Assembly (NCBI GenBank): GCA_013339895.1
Contig: JABACO010000005.1
Location: forward strand, 372,001 to 436,000
DNA: 64,000 bases
Direction: 5' to 3'
Origin: Ephydatia muelleri
Lineage: Eukaryota; Porifera; Demospongiae; Spongillida; Spongillidae
Shown here: piece by piece, positions 1 to 11,800 of the stretch
Layout of the letters: the number at the start of each line of letters is the position of its first letter
Position numbering within the stretch: the stretch's first letter is position 1
Made by a program: the position numbers and the translations under genes
The notes under the pieces: model-generated
The model's input: the letters and a program-made list of their open reading frames with translations, nothing else
What the model was told of the DNA's origin: nothing
Databases searched by the model: none

Positions 1-110
1 TGGTAATACAAGAGAGGAGCATGAATCAAATCTTCGTCAGGTGTTTCAGCAGTTGCAGCAGTATGGTCTAAGGATCAATCTTTCTAAATGTCGTTTTTTT
101 TCAACATACA

Positions 111-2306
111 GTGGAATTTTTAGGGCATAGCATTTCAACCGATGGTATCAGACCCACAGATGAGAGAATAAGAGGAGTTGTGGGAGCGCCTGTACCCACC
201 AATAAGGGGGAGTTAAAATCTTTCCTTGGACTGATGACATACAATGCAAAGTTTCTTCCTCAATTGGCAACTGTGTTACACCCGCTGTACCAACTTTTAT
301 GTAAAGATGTGAAATGGAAATGGAGTAAAGTTCATGATATAGCAGTGAAGGAGGCGAAACATTTAGTAAGTAGGGCCCCAGTTTTAGCTCATTTTGATAC
401 GTCTAAGCCAATAAGGCTTTATTGTGATGCTTCAGCTGTTGGTGTGGGGGCATGTCTTATGCACGTCATCAGAGGATGTGAGCAACCTGTAATGTATGCT
501 TCAAGATCGCTTAGTACAGCTGAATCCAAGTATTCGCAGATTGAGCGCGAGGCCTTAGCAATAATTTTCGCAGTCAAGAAATTCCATCAGTACTTGTATG
601 GGAAGGAGTTCGTGTTAGTTACAGACCACAAACCATTGTGCAAGTTGTTTGGTCATGCTGACGGCATTCCTACCCTAGCTGCAGCCCGAATTCAGAGGTG
701 GGCACTCATTTTAAGCGCATATCAGTATCGTATTGAATATGTTCCAGGATCTGAGAACTATTGTGCTGACTGTATGTCTAGGTTGCCCCTATCAACATGT
801 CTTGATGACGACAAGGAGATGGACATTTTAGCGATTGAGTCGTGTACATTACCAGTCACAGCACTTCACATTGCCAAGGCTACTCGACGAGACAAAACAC
901 TGGCAACAGTGCTACAATGTGTGCTACATGGTCAGTGGAATTTGATTGGTCAAGGCAAAGACCCATTCTACAGAAGGCGTGAGGAACTGAGTTGTCATGA
1001 TGGTTGTGTCTTGTGGGGACAAAGAGTAGTGATTCCATCTAACTTACAGTCCTTGTTGTTGGAAGAGCTACATGAAGGACACCTAGGAGTAGTTCGAATG
1101 AAGGAACTGGCTCGAAGCTATGTATGGTGGCCCAACTTAGACCAAGACATAGAGAGAATGGTGGCTAGTTGTGAGAAATGCAAAATGGTATCTTCTATGC
1201 CGCAGTTAGCTCCACATCACCCATGGCAGTTTCCTAGTTCCCCATGGGACAGAGTTCACATTGATTATGGGGAGTACAAAGGAACTCACTTCTTTGTGCT
1301 AGTGGATGCTTATAGCAAATGGCCCGAGGTTCGGGAAATGTCAACGACTACGACACAGCGAACAGTGGAAGTTCTTCAGGAAATTTTTGCAATGCATGGA
1401 TTGCCAAGGATCCTAGTTTCAGATAATGGCCCACAATTTTCAAGTGCAGAGTTTAAGGCATTTCTTGCAAAGAACAACATTGTACATCGCACATCAGCCC
1501 CGTACCATCCAGCTACCAATGGGTTAGCTGAAAATATGGTCAAAAATGTAAAACAGTGGTTAAGCAAGCAAACAAAAAGGTTCAAGTTTTCCATGGTTTT
1601 GTCAGACTTCCTCCGAACATACCGAAATGTTCCTCACACTGTAACCAAACGAACACCTGCTCATGTTATTTTTGGCAGGGCACCACGTACTCATTTATCA
1701 ATGGTACTGCCTAATATGTCAGAGCGTGTTAGGCAGAAGTCAAATCCGCTTAGGATGGACAAGCTTCGCACCTTCGCCATTGGTGACAGGGTGTGGGTTA
1801 GAGATTTCCGACCCTCAGCTGAGCATAGATGGGTACAAGGTGAAGTCACAGCAAAAATTGGGATGATGTGTTATCAAGTCATTTTGTCTGATGGTCATAA
1901 GAGGAAGGTGCATGTAGATCATCTGAAGCATCATGTTCTGTCCATGCCAGTGGAGACCGAGATTCCAGAAGGCGAACCTACATTGCAGCCGAGCACCAGT
2001 CATAACCCTGTAGGAACAACAAATTTAAGGGATGAGGACACGAATGGAATTATTGAGCAGCAGAGTCAACATAGAAATCAGCCGTCTACAGCAACAGTAA
2101 GAGAGGAAAGTAGGGACAGAATTGAGACAAGTCAGTTCACAGATCAGCAGCCATCACAGAGCATTCCAGTGGCCACTCCTGCCTGGGTGCCGGAACTACC
2201 GATTGTGCCTGTCACTAGTGTGGGCAGGGGAGTGGAGGAGTTGCCCTGCCGGCGTTCTACTAGGGTGCACAAAGCTCCAAAACGGTTCATTGACGAAGTC
2301 TTCTAA
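111..2306 (+). CDS. Pol polyprotein (RT end, RNase H, integrase), 5'-truncated and frameshifted
   Basis: This 731-residue open stretch encodes the end of reverse transcriptase (LKSFLGLMTYNAKFLPQLA), then RNase H (DASAVGVGACL, EREALAIIFAV, TDHKPL). An HHCC integrase zinc finger follows (HEGHLGVVRMKEL with CEKC), then the integrase core with D in HIDYGEY, D in SDNGPQF and E in NGLAENM. The first ATG is probably not a real start. The reading frame continues upstream in another frame (positions 2-107, with RT-like residues GLRINLSKCRFF) and switches near 108, so there is a frameshift in the RT region. RNase H and integrase are otherwise uninterrupted. The product would act in reverse transcription and integration of the element. 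The frameshift and the lack of a visible 5' half make activity of this copy unlikely. Confidence 0.85.
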   Translation: MEFLGHSISTDGIRPTDERIRGVVGAPVPTNKGELKSFLGLMTYNAKFLPQLATVLHPLYQLLCKDVKWKWSKVHDIAVKEAKHLVSRAPVLAHFDTSKPIRLYCDASAVGVGACLMHVIRGCEQPVMYASRSLSTAESKYSQIEREALAIIFAVKKFHQYLYGKEFVLVTDHKPLCKLFGHADGIPTLAAARIQRWALILSAYQYRIEYVPGSENYCADCMSRLPLSTCLDDDKEMDILAIESCTLPVTALHIAKATRRDKTLATVLQCVLHGQWNLIGQGKDPFYRRREELSCHDGCVLWGQRVVIPSNLQSLLLEELHEGHLGVVRMKELARSYVWWPNLDQDIERMVASCEKCKMVSSMPQLAPHHPWQFPSSPWDRVHIDYGEYKGTHFFVLVDAYSKWPEVREMSTTTTQRTVEVLQEIFAMHGLPRILVSDNGPQFSSAEFKAFLAKNNIVHRTSAPYHPATNGLAENMVKNVKQWLSKQTKRFKFSMVLSDFLRTYRNVPHTVTKRTPAHVIFGRAPRTHLSMVLPNMSERVRQKSNPLRMDKLRTFAIGDRVWVRDFRPSAEHRWVQGEVTAKIGMMCYQVILSDGHKRKVHVDHLKHHVLSMPVETEIPEGEPTLQPSTSHNPVGTTNLRDEDTNGIIEQQSQHRNQPSTATVREESRDRIETSQFTDQQPSQSIPVATPAWVPELPIVPVTSVGRGVEELPCRRSTRVHKAPKRFIDEVF

Positions 2307-2321
2307 AGGGGGAAGGCAGAC

Positions 2322-2476
2322 TGTAGTGTACTTAGTAGTGAACTAGTTATATATATGATTGCGCATGCGTAGTGGCGGTGTACTCTTATTAGGGAGTATT
2401 CAATTGCTGGTGTTGTGTGTGTGATTGGATTGCGAAAGACATAACAGAAAGATAAAGAGGTGCTTCAGTTAATACA
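2322..2476 (+). repeat. 3' LTR of the first Ty3-type element
   Basis: It starts TGTAGTGTA straight after the purine tract and probably ends TAATACA at 2476, giving TG...CA inverted ends. The right edge is inferred because no second LTR is in view. It contains a TATATATATG stretch (about 2348-2358) and a GCGCATGCG palindrome at 2361-2369. Confidence 0.6.
2361..2369. promoter_or_regulatory. NRF1-like palindrome in LTR
   Basis: GCGCATGCG matches the core of the NRF1 consensus (YGCGCAYGCGCR). It lies just 3' of a TATA-like stretch inside the LTR. The same motif occurs in the LTRs of both other LTR elements of this window. Binding is inferred. Confidence 0.4.
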
Positions 2477-2866
2477 GCAAGAGGAAGGGATCCAGCAACA
2501 ACTGGAAGTAACTAAGTACATGATTGAAATATTGGCCAAGATCTGCTGAAATATGGCAGTGAAAAAACAATGCTTTCATTGGATGGCTGCTCTGTAGTCA
2601 TCTAGTCCCCAGACCTCTCCTCTAATTGTGAATACTTTGTGAGGTGTGATCTAGCCAGCTGCCATTCTATCCTAAATATAGCTTAACAAGCTATCACTGG
2701 GACTAGGATACTTAAGGTGGACTGAAGGCAAAGGATGTTTTGTTTATTGTTCCCTTACATAAAATGGTTACCACTTTCACAGTAATGTATTCATTTACTA
2801 TAGAGAAAAGTATATAATTACACACAAATACAACAGTGTAATGTGGATGTGAAATTACAGTCCTAC
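2477..2866. other. Intergenic, nothing recognised
   Basis: No ORF, repeat or RNA gene recognised between the LTR and the TTAA-flanked element. Confidence 0.5.
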
Positions 2867-2870
2867 TTAA

Positions 2871-3587
2871 CACTGCGTCCGCGAGTAAAGTGGGTCAGAA
2901 TTGAGGGGAAACTAAAAACCTAAAAGATCCGCTAACAATAGAATCACAGGTACTAGTTGTAAAATAAGTAGAGTAGCCTTTTACACGATGTTCGCATTAT
3001 AATTTATAACAGCTGCAACAATCACAGTTTTGATGCACGCACTTTAAATAAACTAGTTCGGTACTATGCTTATCATTTAATCATTTTACACCCCTTCCCT
3101 TCTTTACTGTAAATTCATAAGCATGCATAAGTAATCTATATCAATGCAGCTCTTGGTTTCCCTGAAAATAAAATTATGTGTGCATGCAGACTCGCAAAGC
3201 AGCGTGCAAAGCAACAAAGTTAAACCGCATGCGGTAATGTATAGCGTTCTATGGACACGATACAACACATGCACACAGTAAATAAAATACATTGCATATG
3301 ATTGAAAAAGCATTGAAATGTTTAAAAGTTCAACTTGGCTTATACAATGTGATTATTGCCGTTTTTCTATTATGATGAAATATGGTTTCATCGACATGGA
3401 CCACTTTCATTTGTAGCATCCAGCAAGTTGAATGATGTCTCACAAAATGCATCCAATGTTGTCTCAAGAGTTGTACTTCCACATTCCTGTATTTGAAAAG
3501 AAAAATACTCATCAGCGGACCTTTTAGTTTTTTTTTACTTCCCCCCAAAACGGCCTAAATTTACCCACTTTACTCGCGGACGCGGTG
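2871..3587. mobile_element. Non-autonomous TTAA-flanked DNA element (piggyBac-like MITE)
   Basis: The left end CACTGCGTCCGCGAGTAAAG and the right end (reverse complement CACCGCGTCCGCGAGTAAAG) form inverted repeats of about 25 bp with one mismatch. Weaker pairing continues to about 65 bp. Both ends abut TTAA (2867-2870 and 3588-3591), the target duplication of piggyBac and Kolobok. There is no transposase ORF within the 717 bp. The superfamily is inferred from the TTAA only. Confidence 0.75.
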
Positions 3588-3746
3588 TTAAAAGCTTTCT
3601 CCCACAAATTAAAATTATGAGCTTTTGTAGCCTTGGACATTGATTCCTGTGAAATTGAGTACCCACCTCTTCCACTATAGGTAGAGATGCTCAAATGTGC
3701 AAAGAATGTCACTTTCACAAACCCAACAAAGTGTCATCCTTTTCAG

Positions 3747-3880
3747 GAAAAACAAACCTCCTAACTCCACACTAGGATGCATGAACTTTATGAAAAAATC
3801 ACCAAACTCTCAGATTATCCTCCACAATGCCAAACCAGACTTCACCACATGCAATGTAGCTGCCCTTGGTCACAACAGAG
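3747..3880 (+). other. Possible exon encoding the C-terminal half of an Ig domain
   Basis: The stretch lies between an acceptor-like TTTTCAG and a donor-like GTATCA. It reads KNKPPNSTLG then SQIILHNAKPDFTTCNVAAL, which resembles the end of an Ig domain (L.I.NA...D...TC.V). It ends in phase 1, like most exons of the receptor that starts at about 4543. The usual DxGxYxC motif is degraded, so it may be a decayed or chance match. It could be an upstream exon of that receptor. Confidence 0.25.
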
Positions 3881-3892
3881 GTATCAATCTGT

Positions 3893-3996
3893 TATAATTG
3901 AGAGGTTAATTAGGAATTCGTGACAGTAGGTGGTGACATGACAGTCTTTCTAAGGCACATGTGGCGACTTACCAGCTTCTAGGGTGCCTCTGTGAG

Positions 3997-4029
<33 letters not shown>

Positions 4030-4198
4030 GTGTGTGTGTGTGCGTGTGTGTTTGCCAGCTTGTACGGTGAGGTTACATTGCCCATGTGTGTGGCACAGAC
4101 ACAGGCAATGTAACTCACCGTACAAGCTGGTAAGTCGGTCCATGTGCCTTAGAAAGACTGTCACATGTCACCAACTACCGTCTAACCTCTCAATTATA
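3893..4198. mobile_element. Hairpin MITE with TA ends and an internal TG repeat
   Basis: The ends TATAATTGAGAGGTTA and TAACCTCTCAATTATA are inverted. The pairing resumes through the AGTCTTTCTAAGGCACATG arms. A second inner hairpin (about 4050-4131, arms CCAGCTTGTACGGTGA) surrounds the loop. The TG repeat lies in the left arm (about 3996-4050). TA at both edges suggests a mariner-type target duplication (inference). No coding capacity. Confidence 0.7.
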
Positions 4199-4542
4199 GC
4201 AAAGATATGCAATTATTAAATACCTCCAATCTGATTGGTTCCCCAAAATTCTGGTGGCCGTAGGTACAGCAGTTTACTTATGCGTAGCGGTGATGTAATC
4301 CACCCACAGCTGCATAATGTTGGGTCTGGGTACGAGACTACACGTTGCTACTCGTATTCATCCTAGTGTCTTGTCAATCTTCATTGATGCTTATATTTAC
4401 ATCTATTGATACCAACACTTAGTTTCTACTGCATATACCTGGCTGCTAAGAGTGTGTGCATGTTGTTCTCTGTCTTCGAGGGAAACGGGTGGAGTAAAGA
4501 TTCCTTGCTGTACCCATGGTAACAACTCTTGTCCCCATCCAG

Positions 4543-7500
4543 CTACCAGTCAGCCATGTCTGTACAGCTACACCATTGGTACAGCTCTACCAGTGGTGGT
4601 CACACAGTCTGCTCCAGTGTGTCTGATATGCTCAAATACTTCCAATACTCAGTGGTCCATTGGTACTGGAGCCACTCTATCTGGCATAGCTGGAGCACCT
4701 TACATACTCAATGTGACAACACCTACTACCACATTCCTTCCTGGTCCGAATGTTAACTGCTTTCAACCACCAGGACAAAGTAACCGATTTAGAAGCCTAG
4801 GTAAGTGGATGATATGTGTTTTCCTTTGTGCCATAAATGTGACCATGTCTTCTTCACACAGTGCAAATAGCAGCTCCAGTTGTCCCTCAACTGGTGACCT
4901 ATGTCAACGAAACAGAAACTTTGAGCCTGGACTGTAGCAAAGTGGTCACAGCTACCGAGTCAGCACTTGATAGTGCATCATGGCAGAATCCTAATGGAAT
5001 CACCGACTCAATGATGTCAACTGTTTCGTACTCTCCTATCAGCCGTACTGCTGCTGGCAATTACTCTTGTGTTACAGTGCTGTTACCAAATGCCAATGGA
5101 GCGACCAGTGTGACTGGTACCACACTGGTGGTAGTGTACTGTGAGTGTCCTCCATATTGGAGGAACATGTTCCCTTATGTTCCTCTTGTCCCCACAGACC
5201 CACCCACTGTACTGTCCCCTCAACCTACAGTCTACATGGTCCAAGGTCGCACCATCCAGCTCAACTGTACCTTTGATGGCCTCCCTGCTCCTAATGTCAT
5301 CTGGACCCACCCCAATGGCAGTGTCATAACATCTCAGTTTCGCTTCACCATCCAGACCACCAGCACCTCCTCCTCCCTCACCATCACCTCACTGGTGGGG
5401 AGAGGGGACAATGGAACATACACTTGTAGGGCTTCCAACTTTAGGGGCGTGTCCTCCAACACTGTGCAGCTGTTTGTGCAGGGTGAGTGGTGGGTGGGGC
5501 TACATTGTGGGCGTGGCAGGATGCTCACCTGGATCGGGATAGTAGTTCTGTCAGGCCACACCTCCTTCATGGCTAACAAACATGTGAGGTGCCAGGATTG
5601 TGGTTACATACACATTGAGGATTGACTGTCAACACCATGTATGGTCATTCCTTCCCTCCTCCCCAGTGCCTCCCGATCCTCCCTCCAATGTGATGGTCAC
5701 CAGTGTAGGAAACTCCTCCCTCTCTCTCAGTTGGACCAATGGGTTTGATGGCTTCTCTCCTCTCACTAATGTTGTCATCAGCTATGAGGTGGACAGATAC
5801 CCTCAGGAGGGTACTCAGGCCCAGACCTTTCCCATGGGAACATCAGCTACTCTGGTTGGCCTCCATCCTTACTCCAACTACACCCTCCATGTCAGTCTGA
5901 CCAATGCTGTGGGTTTCATCAGCAATCCTGCCAACATCACTGTCACCACCCTATCTCTGAGTAAGTCCCTGTAATTAAACTGATATTGATTTAACCCCTC
6001 TGACACCACAGGACCCATGGTTCCTGCTATCACTAGGGTGGTGGCCATGAGCTCCACTCAAGTGACCATTATGTGGACGGTGAGTATCTGATGCATTCCT
6101 CCCTCCTTCCTCCCTCCTCCCCATTCTCCTTCCATTCAGAGTACGAAGTGTATTAATGGTTGTCCATGAGACACTGAGTGTGTTATTCAGATAGTGTTGC
6201 CTACACTGTAAGTAACAAGGTCCACATTGATGTTATTGATGCATGAGGAAATCATTGAAGCTTAAAGGTTAAAGATTACAAATGGATAAAATAATAACAG
6301 GCTCCATGACTTAATTAGTTGGTTAGAATTCCTCCACAAGATGAAATGTTGCATACATATGTCCTTGCCCTCCAAGAGAGTGTGGTATTCTTTATGCACT
6401 TGCATTTTGTATTGGAATGGAGTATTGGATTTCTGTATTCACACATTTTGATAAGTGTTACTACATTGAAAGGTATAAAGATTTCAGTCAGAAATGAAAG
6501 TAAAATATGAGTATCATTGCAAGTAACAGAAGAAAATAAATAGCATTCTGTTCCCATGGTATTCAATTTTATGAGTGGTCTTCAAACTGCAGATTCCTTT
6601 ACTATGTGTATGTACCGATTTCATATTTTCAGTCACATGATGTCATATTTGCTGTTAAATGGCAATGCTGGTTATGATTAGTTATTAGTCAGTTGACCTT
6701 CTTGTTCCCCTCAGCCCCCATCCATCAACAGTTCCACCACTGCCTCTGTGACCTCATGGACTGTGCTGTACTCATGTTATTCTCCATGGAACCCTAGCAG
6801 CTGTCCTTCTGGTAGCATCACCTCCTCCTCCACCTCCTCCTCCATCACTGGACTGAAGAAGGGTTCCAGCTACACCTTTGTGGTGTTTGGGGTCAACAGT
6901 GGAGGTGTAGGTGATGTGTCACTCCCGGCAACCAATCAGACACCTGTTGACCGTGAGTGTTAGAATAGTTTGAGTGCTTTCAGAAAAGGGGTGGAGCTTG
7001 ATAAGGCTATTAAAACTGGTCAATAACTAACACTAACAAGTATTTGAGTGTTAGGTGGGATGGAGGGGCCCTTACGCGCTTCCAACTCGAAATCCCTTGT
7101 TGTTATATTACAAGGTCCAGACCACAAATCAATGATAGTAGACGTAGATGATCAATTATAGTGCCATGTGAGGTGCACTTATATGTACATATAAGGAAAT
7201 GGGTAGGAGAAGGGGAGTGACCATCTCTTTGGTTAGCTTCTTCACAACATAAATCTTTGTGTGCAAATAATTGTAGAGGTAAATTAATCAGTGTGTTCTT
7301 GTATTTAACCCCTCCCCCACCTTACCATTGCCTCCTCCCCAGCTCCAACGGTCGTTGTGGGTCTAAATGCTTTAGTGATGACCACCACTTCAGTCAATCT
7401 CATCTGGACACCTCCTACAGACAATGGAGGACAGAGTATCAGTCATTATGTCATCCAGTATGGAGTCATTGATGGAAACTATCTCATCTATGTTACCACC

Positions 7501-9381
7501 ACCACTACCATGGCAACCCAAATACTACTGTCTGGGCTAACAAAAAACTCTTGGTACCTGTGAGTCCATAGCTCTTGTAACTAACATTCCCGTGTCTTGG
7601 AATTAGGAGTACAGTACAGGGACTGTGGTGTAGTGAGTGCATGGTGTTTGGAGCTCATGTGTGCATATGAAGGATTGTGATCTGCACTCTGCAGATTCTT
7701 TGTAGCTGCTCACAATGGTCTTGCTGTGGGTGATGTGTCTTCACAGGTAACACTACTGGTTGGTAAGTACATGGCTTCTAGCATAGCTCTTTCATTGCTA
7801 AACACTGTGGTCTCCAGGAAACCCCATAAAGCCAGCCTCTGTGTGGGCCCCTGTCATCACGGACACATACGCGTACATCACTTGGCAGTTAGAGAACCCT
7901 GCTGGATTTATTGATTACTTCATTCTTAGCTATAGACTGGAGTCCAGTCAGACTTGGAGTGTGGCTGCTCCCATACTATCCAATGGCACACTGAACTACT
8001 TGCTCACTGGATTGAGCCCTAACACCACCTATGTTGTGGGTGTGGCCACAAAGAATGGTCTCCAACATCCTTCCAACTACACCACAGTCACCTTCACCAC
8101 TGCAGGTATGGATGCCCGTATATGGTATGATCTTCTCATCTTTGGCCTCCTACAGCTAAGCCATATGTGACTGGTCCACAAGTCATCTATGCTGGAGTGC
8201 CCTTCAGTATCACATGCAACCTAGCAGTCGGGTTCCCAGGCCAGATCACCTGGTCCAGGCTTGGCTCCTCCATCCCATCAAGTACTTCCAGTGTAGGAAA
8301 TAACCTTAACTTCACCAACCCCCAACCTGGAGACAGTGGTGATTATACGTGTGGCTATGTGAACTCATCAGCAACCTCTACCAGTCAAACCATCACCATC
8401 CAGCCCTGTGAGTGTGGGGTGTGGTGGTGGTGGTGAGTGTGTCTGTGATGATGTAATGTGTGGTGGTGTGTTGGTGGTGAGTGTGTCTGTGATGATGTGG
8501 TGTGGTAGTGTGTTGGTGGTGGAGTGTGTGATGATGTGATGTGTGTGTGGGAGGTCTATGGGTGTGGTGTATAGGGACAGGGTGAGCATTTGCTCGTGTG
8601 TTCCTTCCCTCCAGTCACCCCATCAGTGTCAGGTCCTGGAGACACTGTCACCCCTGGCACAAAGTTCAATCTCACCTGTAATGTTGGCACAGGGTACAGT
8701 ACCCCTGTGGTCTGGTCTAAAGATGGCTCCACCTCCCTCCCCTCGAGTGCCATGGCTAGTGGCAGTGTTCTGATATTCACCAATCCACAGCCAGCAGACA
8801 GTGGAAAATACACATGCAGCTTCTTGGGGTTCAATGGTCCTGTCTCTGAGGCCTTTGTGATATCAATTGAGGGTGAGTGTGTGTGCAACATCTCACTATA
8901 TGAGGGCATGTAGAATATGTGATAACAATCTGATAGTGGAGCTTCGAAGTCAAATGCATCACATGTTTGCTTATCTAGTACTGTATGATTGGTTTGAATC
9001 GATGTCTTGTTTGACTGCATACGAATTTGATTACTTTATTCTTTTCTACCTATATATTTAGAACGAGGTGACATCATGTCCATTGAGGAGGTGGCCATCA
9101 TATCTACTGTAATCACGTTTCTTGTAGCCTTTGCTTTGGGTGCAGCTGCCATGGGTGTAGTAGTTTGCATGTATCATTGTTGCTCCAGACATTCAAAGGC
9201 TGCCATATCTGGGAACCATCTCACAATGGAGGCCAACACAGTATACTCCTTACAGAAAAGGAACAATGCAAGTGGTGAAATTGGGTATACTGGAGACCAG
9301 GAACAGGACACAGCTATGGAGGTCAATTGTGCCTACGCTACATTCAAATTCAATGAGAACAATGAGATTGAAACATATTAA
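4543..9381 (+). CDS. Type I membrane receptor, Ig-Ig-FN3x4-Ig-Ig-TM, 5' exon(s) missing
   Basis: Twelve exons splice in frame to about 940 codons: 4543-4800, 4862-5140, 5198-5482, 5667-5960, 6012-6079, 6715-6952, 7343-7559, 7695-7762, 7818-8105, 8156-8407, 8615-8872 and 9062-9381. All introns are GT-AG. Exon 1 is a divergent Cys-rich part. Exons 2 and 3 are Ig domains (LSLDC...GNYSC; IQLNC...GTYTC). Exons 4, 5-6, 7-8 and 9 are four FN3 domains. Exons 10 and 11 are Ig domains (FSITC...GDYTC; FNLTC...GKYTC). Exon 12 carries a membrane helix (VITFLVAFALGAAAMGVVVC) and a tail of about 75 residues with tyrosines in VYSL, GYTG and AYATF. Every domain is bounded by phase-1 introns. Introns inside FN3-2 and FN3-3 are phase 0 and phase 2. 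No start codon or signal peptide was found, and the first exon edge is uncertain. Likely a cell-surface adhesion or recognition receptor; the ligand is unknown. Confidence 0.85.
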
Positions 9382-10880
9382 CCATAGATCCACCACACTA
9401 TGTTATCATTGATGTTTGCTGGAGTTAACAGATATTTGTGTGTACCCGTAGATAGTAGAGTAGAGGGATTGGAAACGTGTGACGTAAATGCATCTCTGGA
9501 TGGTGTAACTGTATTTTTAAGCCAGAGAATAATTGAAAAAATTTTTATTTAGGTTGCTTAAGAGGCGTTACAAATGATAACCCAGATGCGTTAAGAAATT
9601 CTTATCACTGAATCAGTGTTGTGTTACCCCTTTTGAAGTTTTATTGTTTTTGTTCCATGCGCTTGCTAGGAAAATCCACTAATTGTTGTTCAGAGGTTTG
9701 CCACCATGCATAGCAACTCTTTTTCGACATCTTCATCTTCCAAGCAGCGGATAGTACTGACCAAAAGCATAATACTTCTTCATTTGGATCGTTTCCGGGA
9801 AGGGGCCTACAATTGTAGAGCATGTATACCAGAGTATATATATTATCTCTGAGCATACATTATAAAATTTCCAGTACGCGCAAAACAAATGTAACGCTTG
9901 CGTTAAAATGTATGGCTACTTTTAAAACCTTACAACCGATTCTCAGTGCGAATCTTGATAAAACATGTGTTGGGTCCCTTTTTCGCGGAAACGATCCCAT
10001 TAATTTGACACTGACATGTGCTTAGCCTGTCTGCATCAGTTATCCACCTCTTTCTGTCAAGGATTGGCTTCAATTGGGGGGAAAAAAACACGTTCAGGAA
10101 CATTCAACTGCCAAATAATTTAGTGCCATCTTTGGAAAATTTCCTTTGTTAATGCTCCAACAGTCCATGACATTATTTACACGCCAATTGGTGGATTCTG
10201 CCGTTAGGTATACTAGCTGCTTCATTATGTAGGTCTGCATGCATATGGTCTTGGTACGATGTGGCAGAGCATAAGAACCACGGGAGATGAATTCTAATAT
10301 GTACTCCGGATCGATATTCCGGTATGTCGTTTACCAAGGGAGGCAGAAGTGCTGAACGATGTGCTCGAATCATCAACGTATATGCTTTCTCACTATGGCA
10401 GCAAAGGAATAAAGCACTACTGTGGAGGCGAAGCGGTTCTCTGACAGCACCCATTAACGTCTAGAAAGGGTAACTCGTACACAAGCAGTGGAACCTCCAC
10501 AGTTCACTACTATTGGTGGCTATGTGATGTACAGTATGATGGGTATGTTCAACTTGTGAATAGCGCTTCGAAGTGAAATGCTCCTTCCAAGGGTAGCCGC
10601 TTTCGACACTAGTTACAGTTCCCACAACTTTAAGCGATAGTATGCACGATTTGCGGAGGACATTTCAGTGCTACATGTTTTGTGAATATTCACGTTAAGA
10701 AAAGTGAATATCATGCACGCAAGAGTACAGTATATTATGCAGTTAATTGTTCCAGAATGAAAAAAAAAACAACATATATGTTCATAATCAGTAATGCTAA
10801 ATAATAACAAATTCACATGTAGCATTACATGTACATGTAATCACTAGAATAAGAGGAGATAGTTTTTAATGCGAGGACAA
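9382..10880. other. Intergenic after the receptor gene
   Basis: Holds the receptor 3' UTR and a stretch at about 9450-9480 (TAGAGGGATTGGAAAC) shared with the transposon at 32127-34102. A 22-bp palindrome at 9830-9851 is listed separately. A short sequence near 10633 (ATAGTATGCACGATTTGCGG) recurs at about 19869. No gene supported. Confidence 0.5.
9830..9851. mobile_element. 22-bp terminus-only transposon relic
   Basis: A near-palindrome beginning CAGAG and ending TATTATCTCTG is made of the two terminal 11-mers of the element at 32127-34102 (one end slightly altered). The flanking 7-mers TGTATAC and AGCATAC agree at five of seven positions, a possible worn target duplication. Confidence 0.4.
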
Positions 10881-11064
10881 TCATTCTTCACATGGGTATA
10901 ACACTCCTATAAAACCTTCACGTGAAGAAAAATTCTTCACAAACCTTTGCGTGGAGTGTAGCACTCCTATAAAACCTTCACGTGAAGAAAAATTCTTCAC
11001 AAAACTTTGCATGGGGTATAGCACTCCTATAGAACCTTCACGCGAAGAAAAATTCAAAACAAGT
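10881..11064. repeat. Three tandem copies of a 60-bp repeat
   Basis: The unit contains GCACTCCTATAAAACCTTCA then CGTGAAGAAAAATTC. Copies are exactly 60 bp apart. The inner CTTCACGTGAAG is a palindrome. No ORF. Confidence 0.85.
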
Positions 11065-11800
11065 TCTTCACAATGTTTCAGTTACATGGCTGCTATAAAA
11101 CCAGGGCTGTCGGCCTGTCGGGCCCGACTACGCCCACCCTTTGCACCAGCATGTGTATCTTTCCATCTCTTGATATAAGACAGGTGTAGTAATATACAGA
11201 CGTCGTATTAATGTAAGCAATACAGTGTATATCTTCGTATGTATGCGAAGTACTTAAATGATATTATACATGTATACCGGTATGTTCTATATTAGGGTGT
11301 GTAACCGGTTATCAGGTTATTCGGGTTATCCGTTCGAATAGCAACTTAGCATTACAAATCGATTAGTGAATTTTATCTATTCGAAATAATCGGTTTATGC
11401 TTCTCCATTCGGAGGTACTTAGGTATTCGTCGCCAGCATCGACAATTCGCCCATTATTCGAATACCTTTTTATACCGATATCCAGATATGATTTTCAATT
11501 GAGTAATTCATAATTAGAGCTGTATATATAACTACGTCACTGTTGTTTTTACTATTTATACATACATAAAGACATCGGAAGCAATCAATAATCGAGTATA
11601 TAGATAGTAATAATACTTTAATGTGCATAAATTGGGGATACAAAATATACAGCGTGTACCAGCTCAGTGCTGTTATCGTCATCTTCAAGTAAGTAACTAA
11701 GTTCATTAGTATATGCCACGAGTTGTGGTTATATGTAGTAGCAATAAATTTATGTACCAGTACTAGTATTGCATTGTTTTATTGTACAGTGGTACGAAGT
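11065..11800. other. Non-coding stretch
   Basis: An AT-rich part around 11300-11480 repeats GGTTAT/ATTCGAATA-like words and may be an old transposon end. No gene recognised. Confidence 0.4.

Larger units (their letters stand above)
1..2476 (+). mobile_element. 3' portion of a Ty3/gypsy (mag-like) LTR retrotransposon
   Basis: The element runs off the left edge of the window. It holds the end of pol, a purine-rich tract (about 2304-2320) and a short 3' LTR. The pol order RT-RNase H-integrase is that of Ty3/gypsy. The C-terminal tail ends in an RRSTR-type basic motif like that of the second element at 20155-25870, which suggests the same clade. The 5' half and the left target-site duplication lie outside the window. 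Confidence 0.85.

Noticed and set aside
9062-9381. ITIM or ITAM in the receptor tail
   Set aside because: Tyrosine contexts VYSL, GYTG and AYATF do not fit the consensus spacing.
10173-10454. 93-codon minus-strand frame as a gene
   Set aside because: No recognisable motif, no splice-linked neighbours and ordinary intergenic composition.
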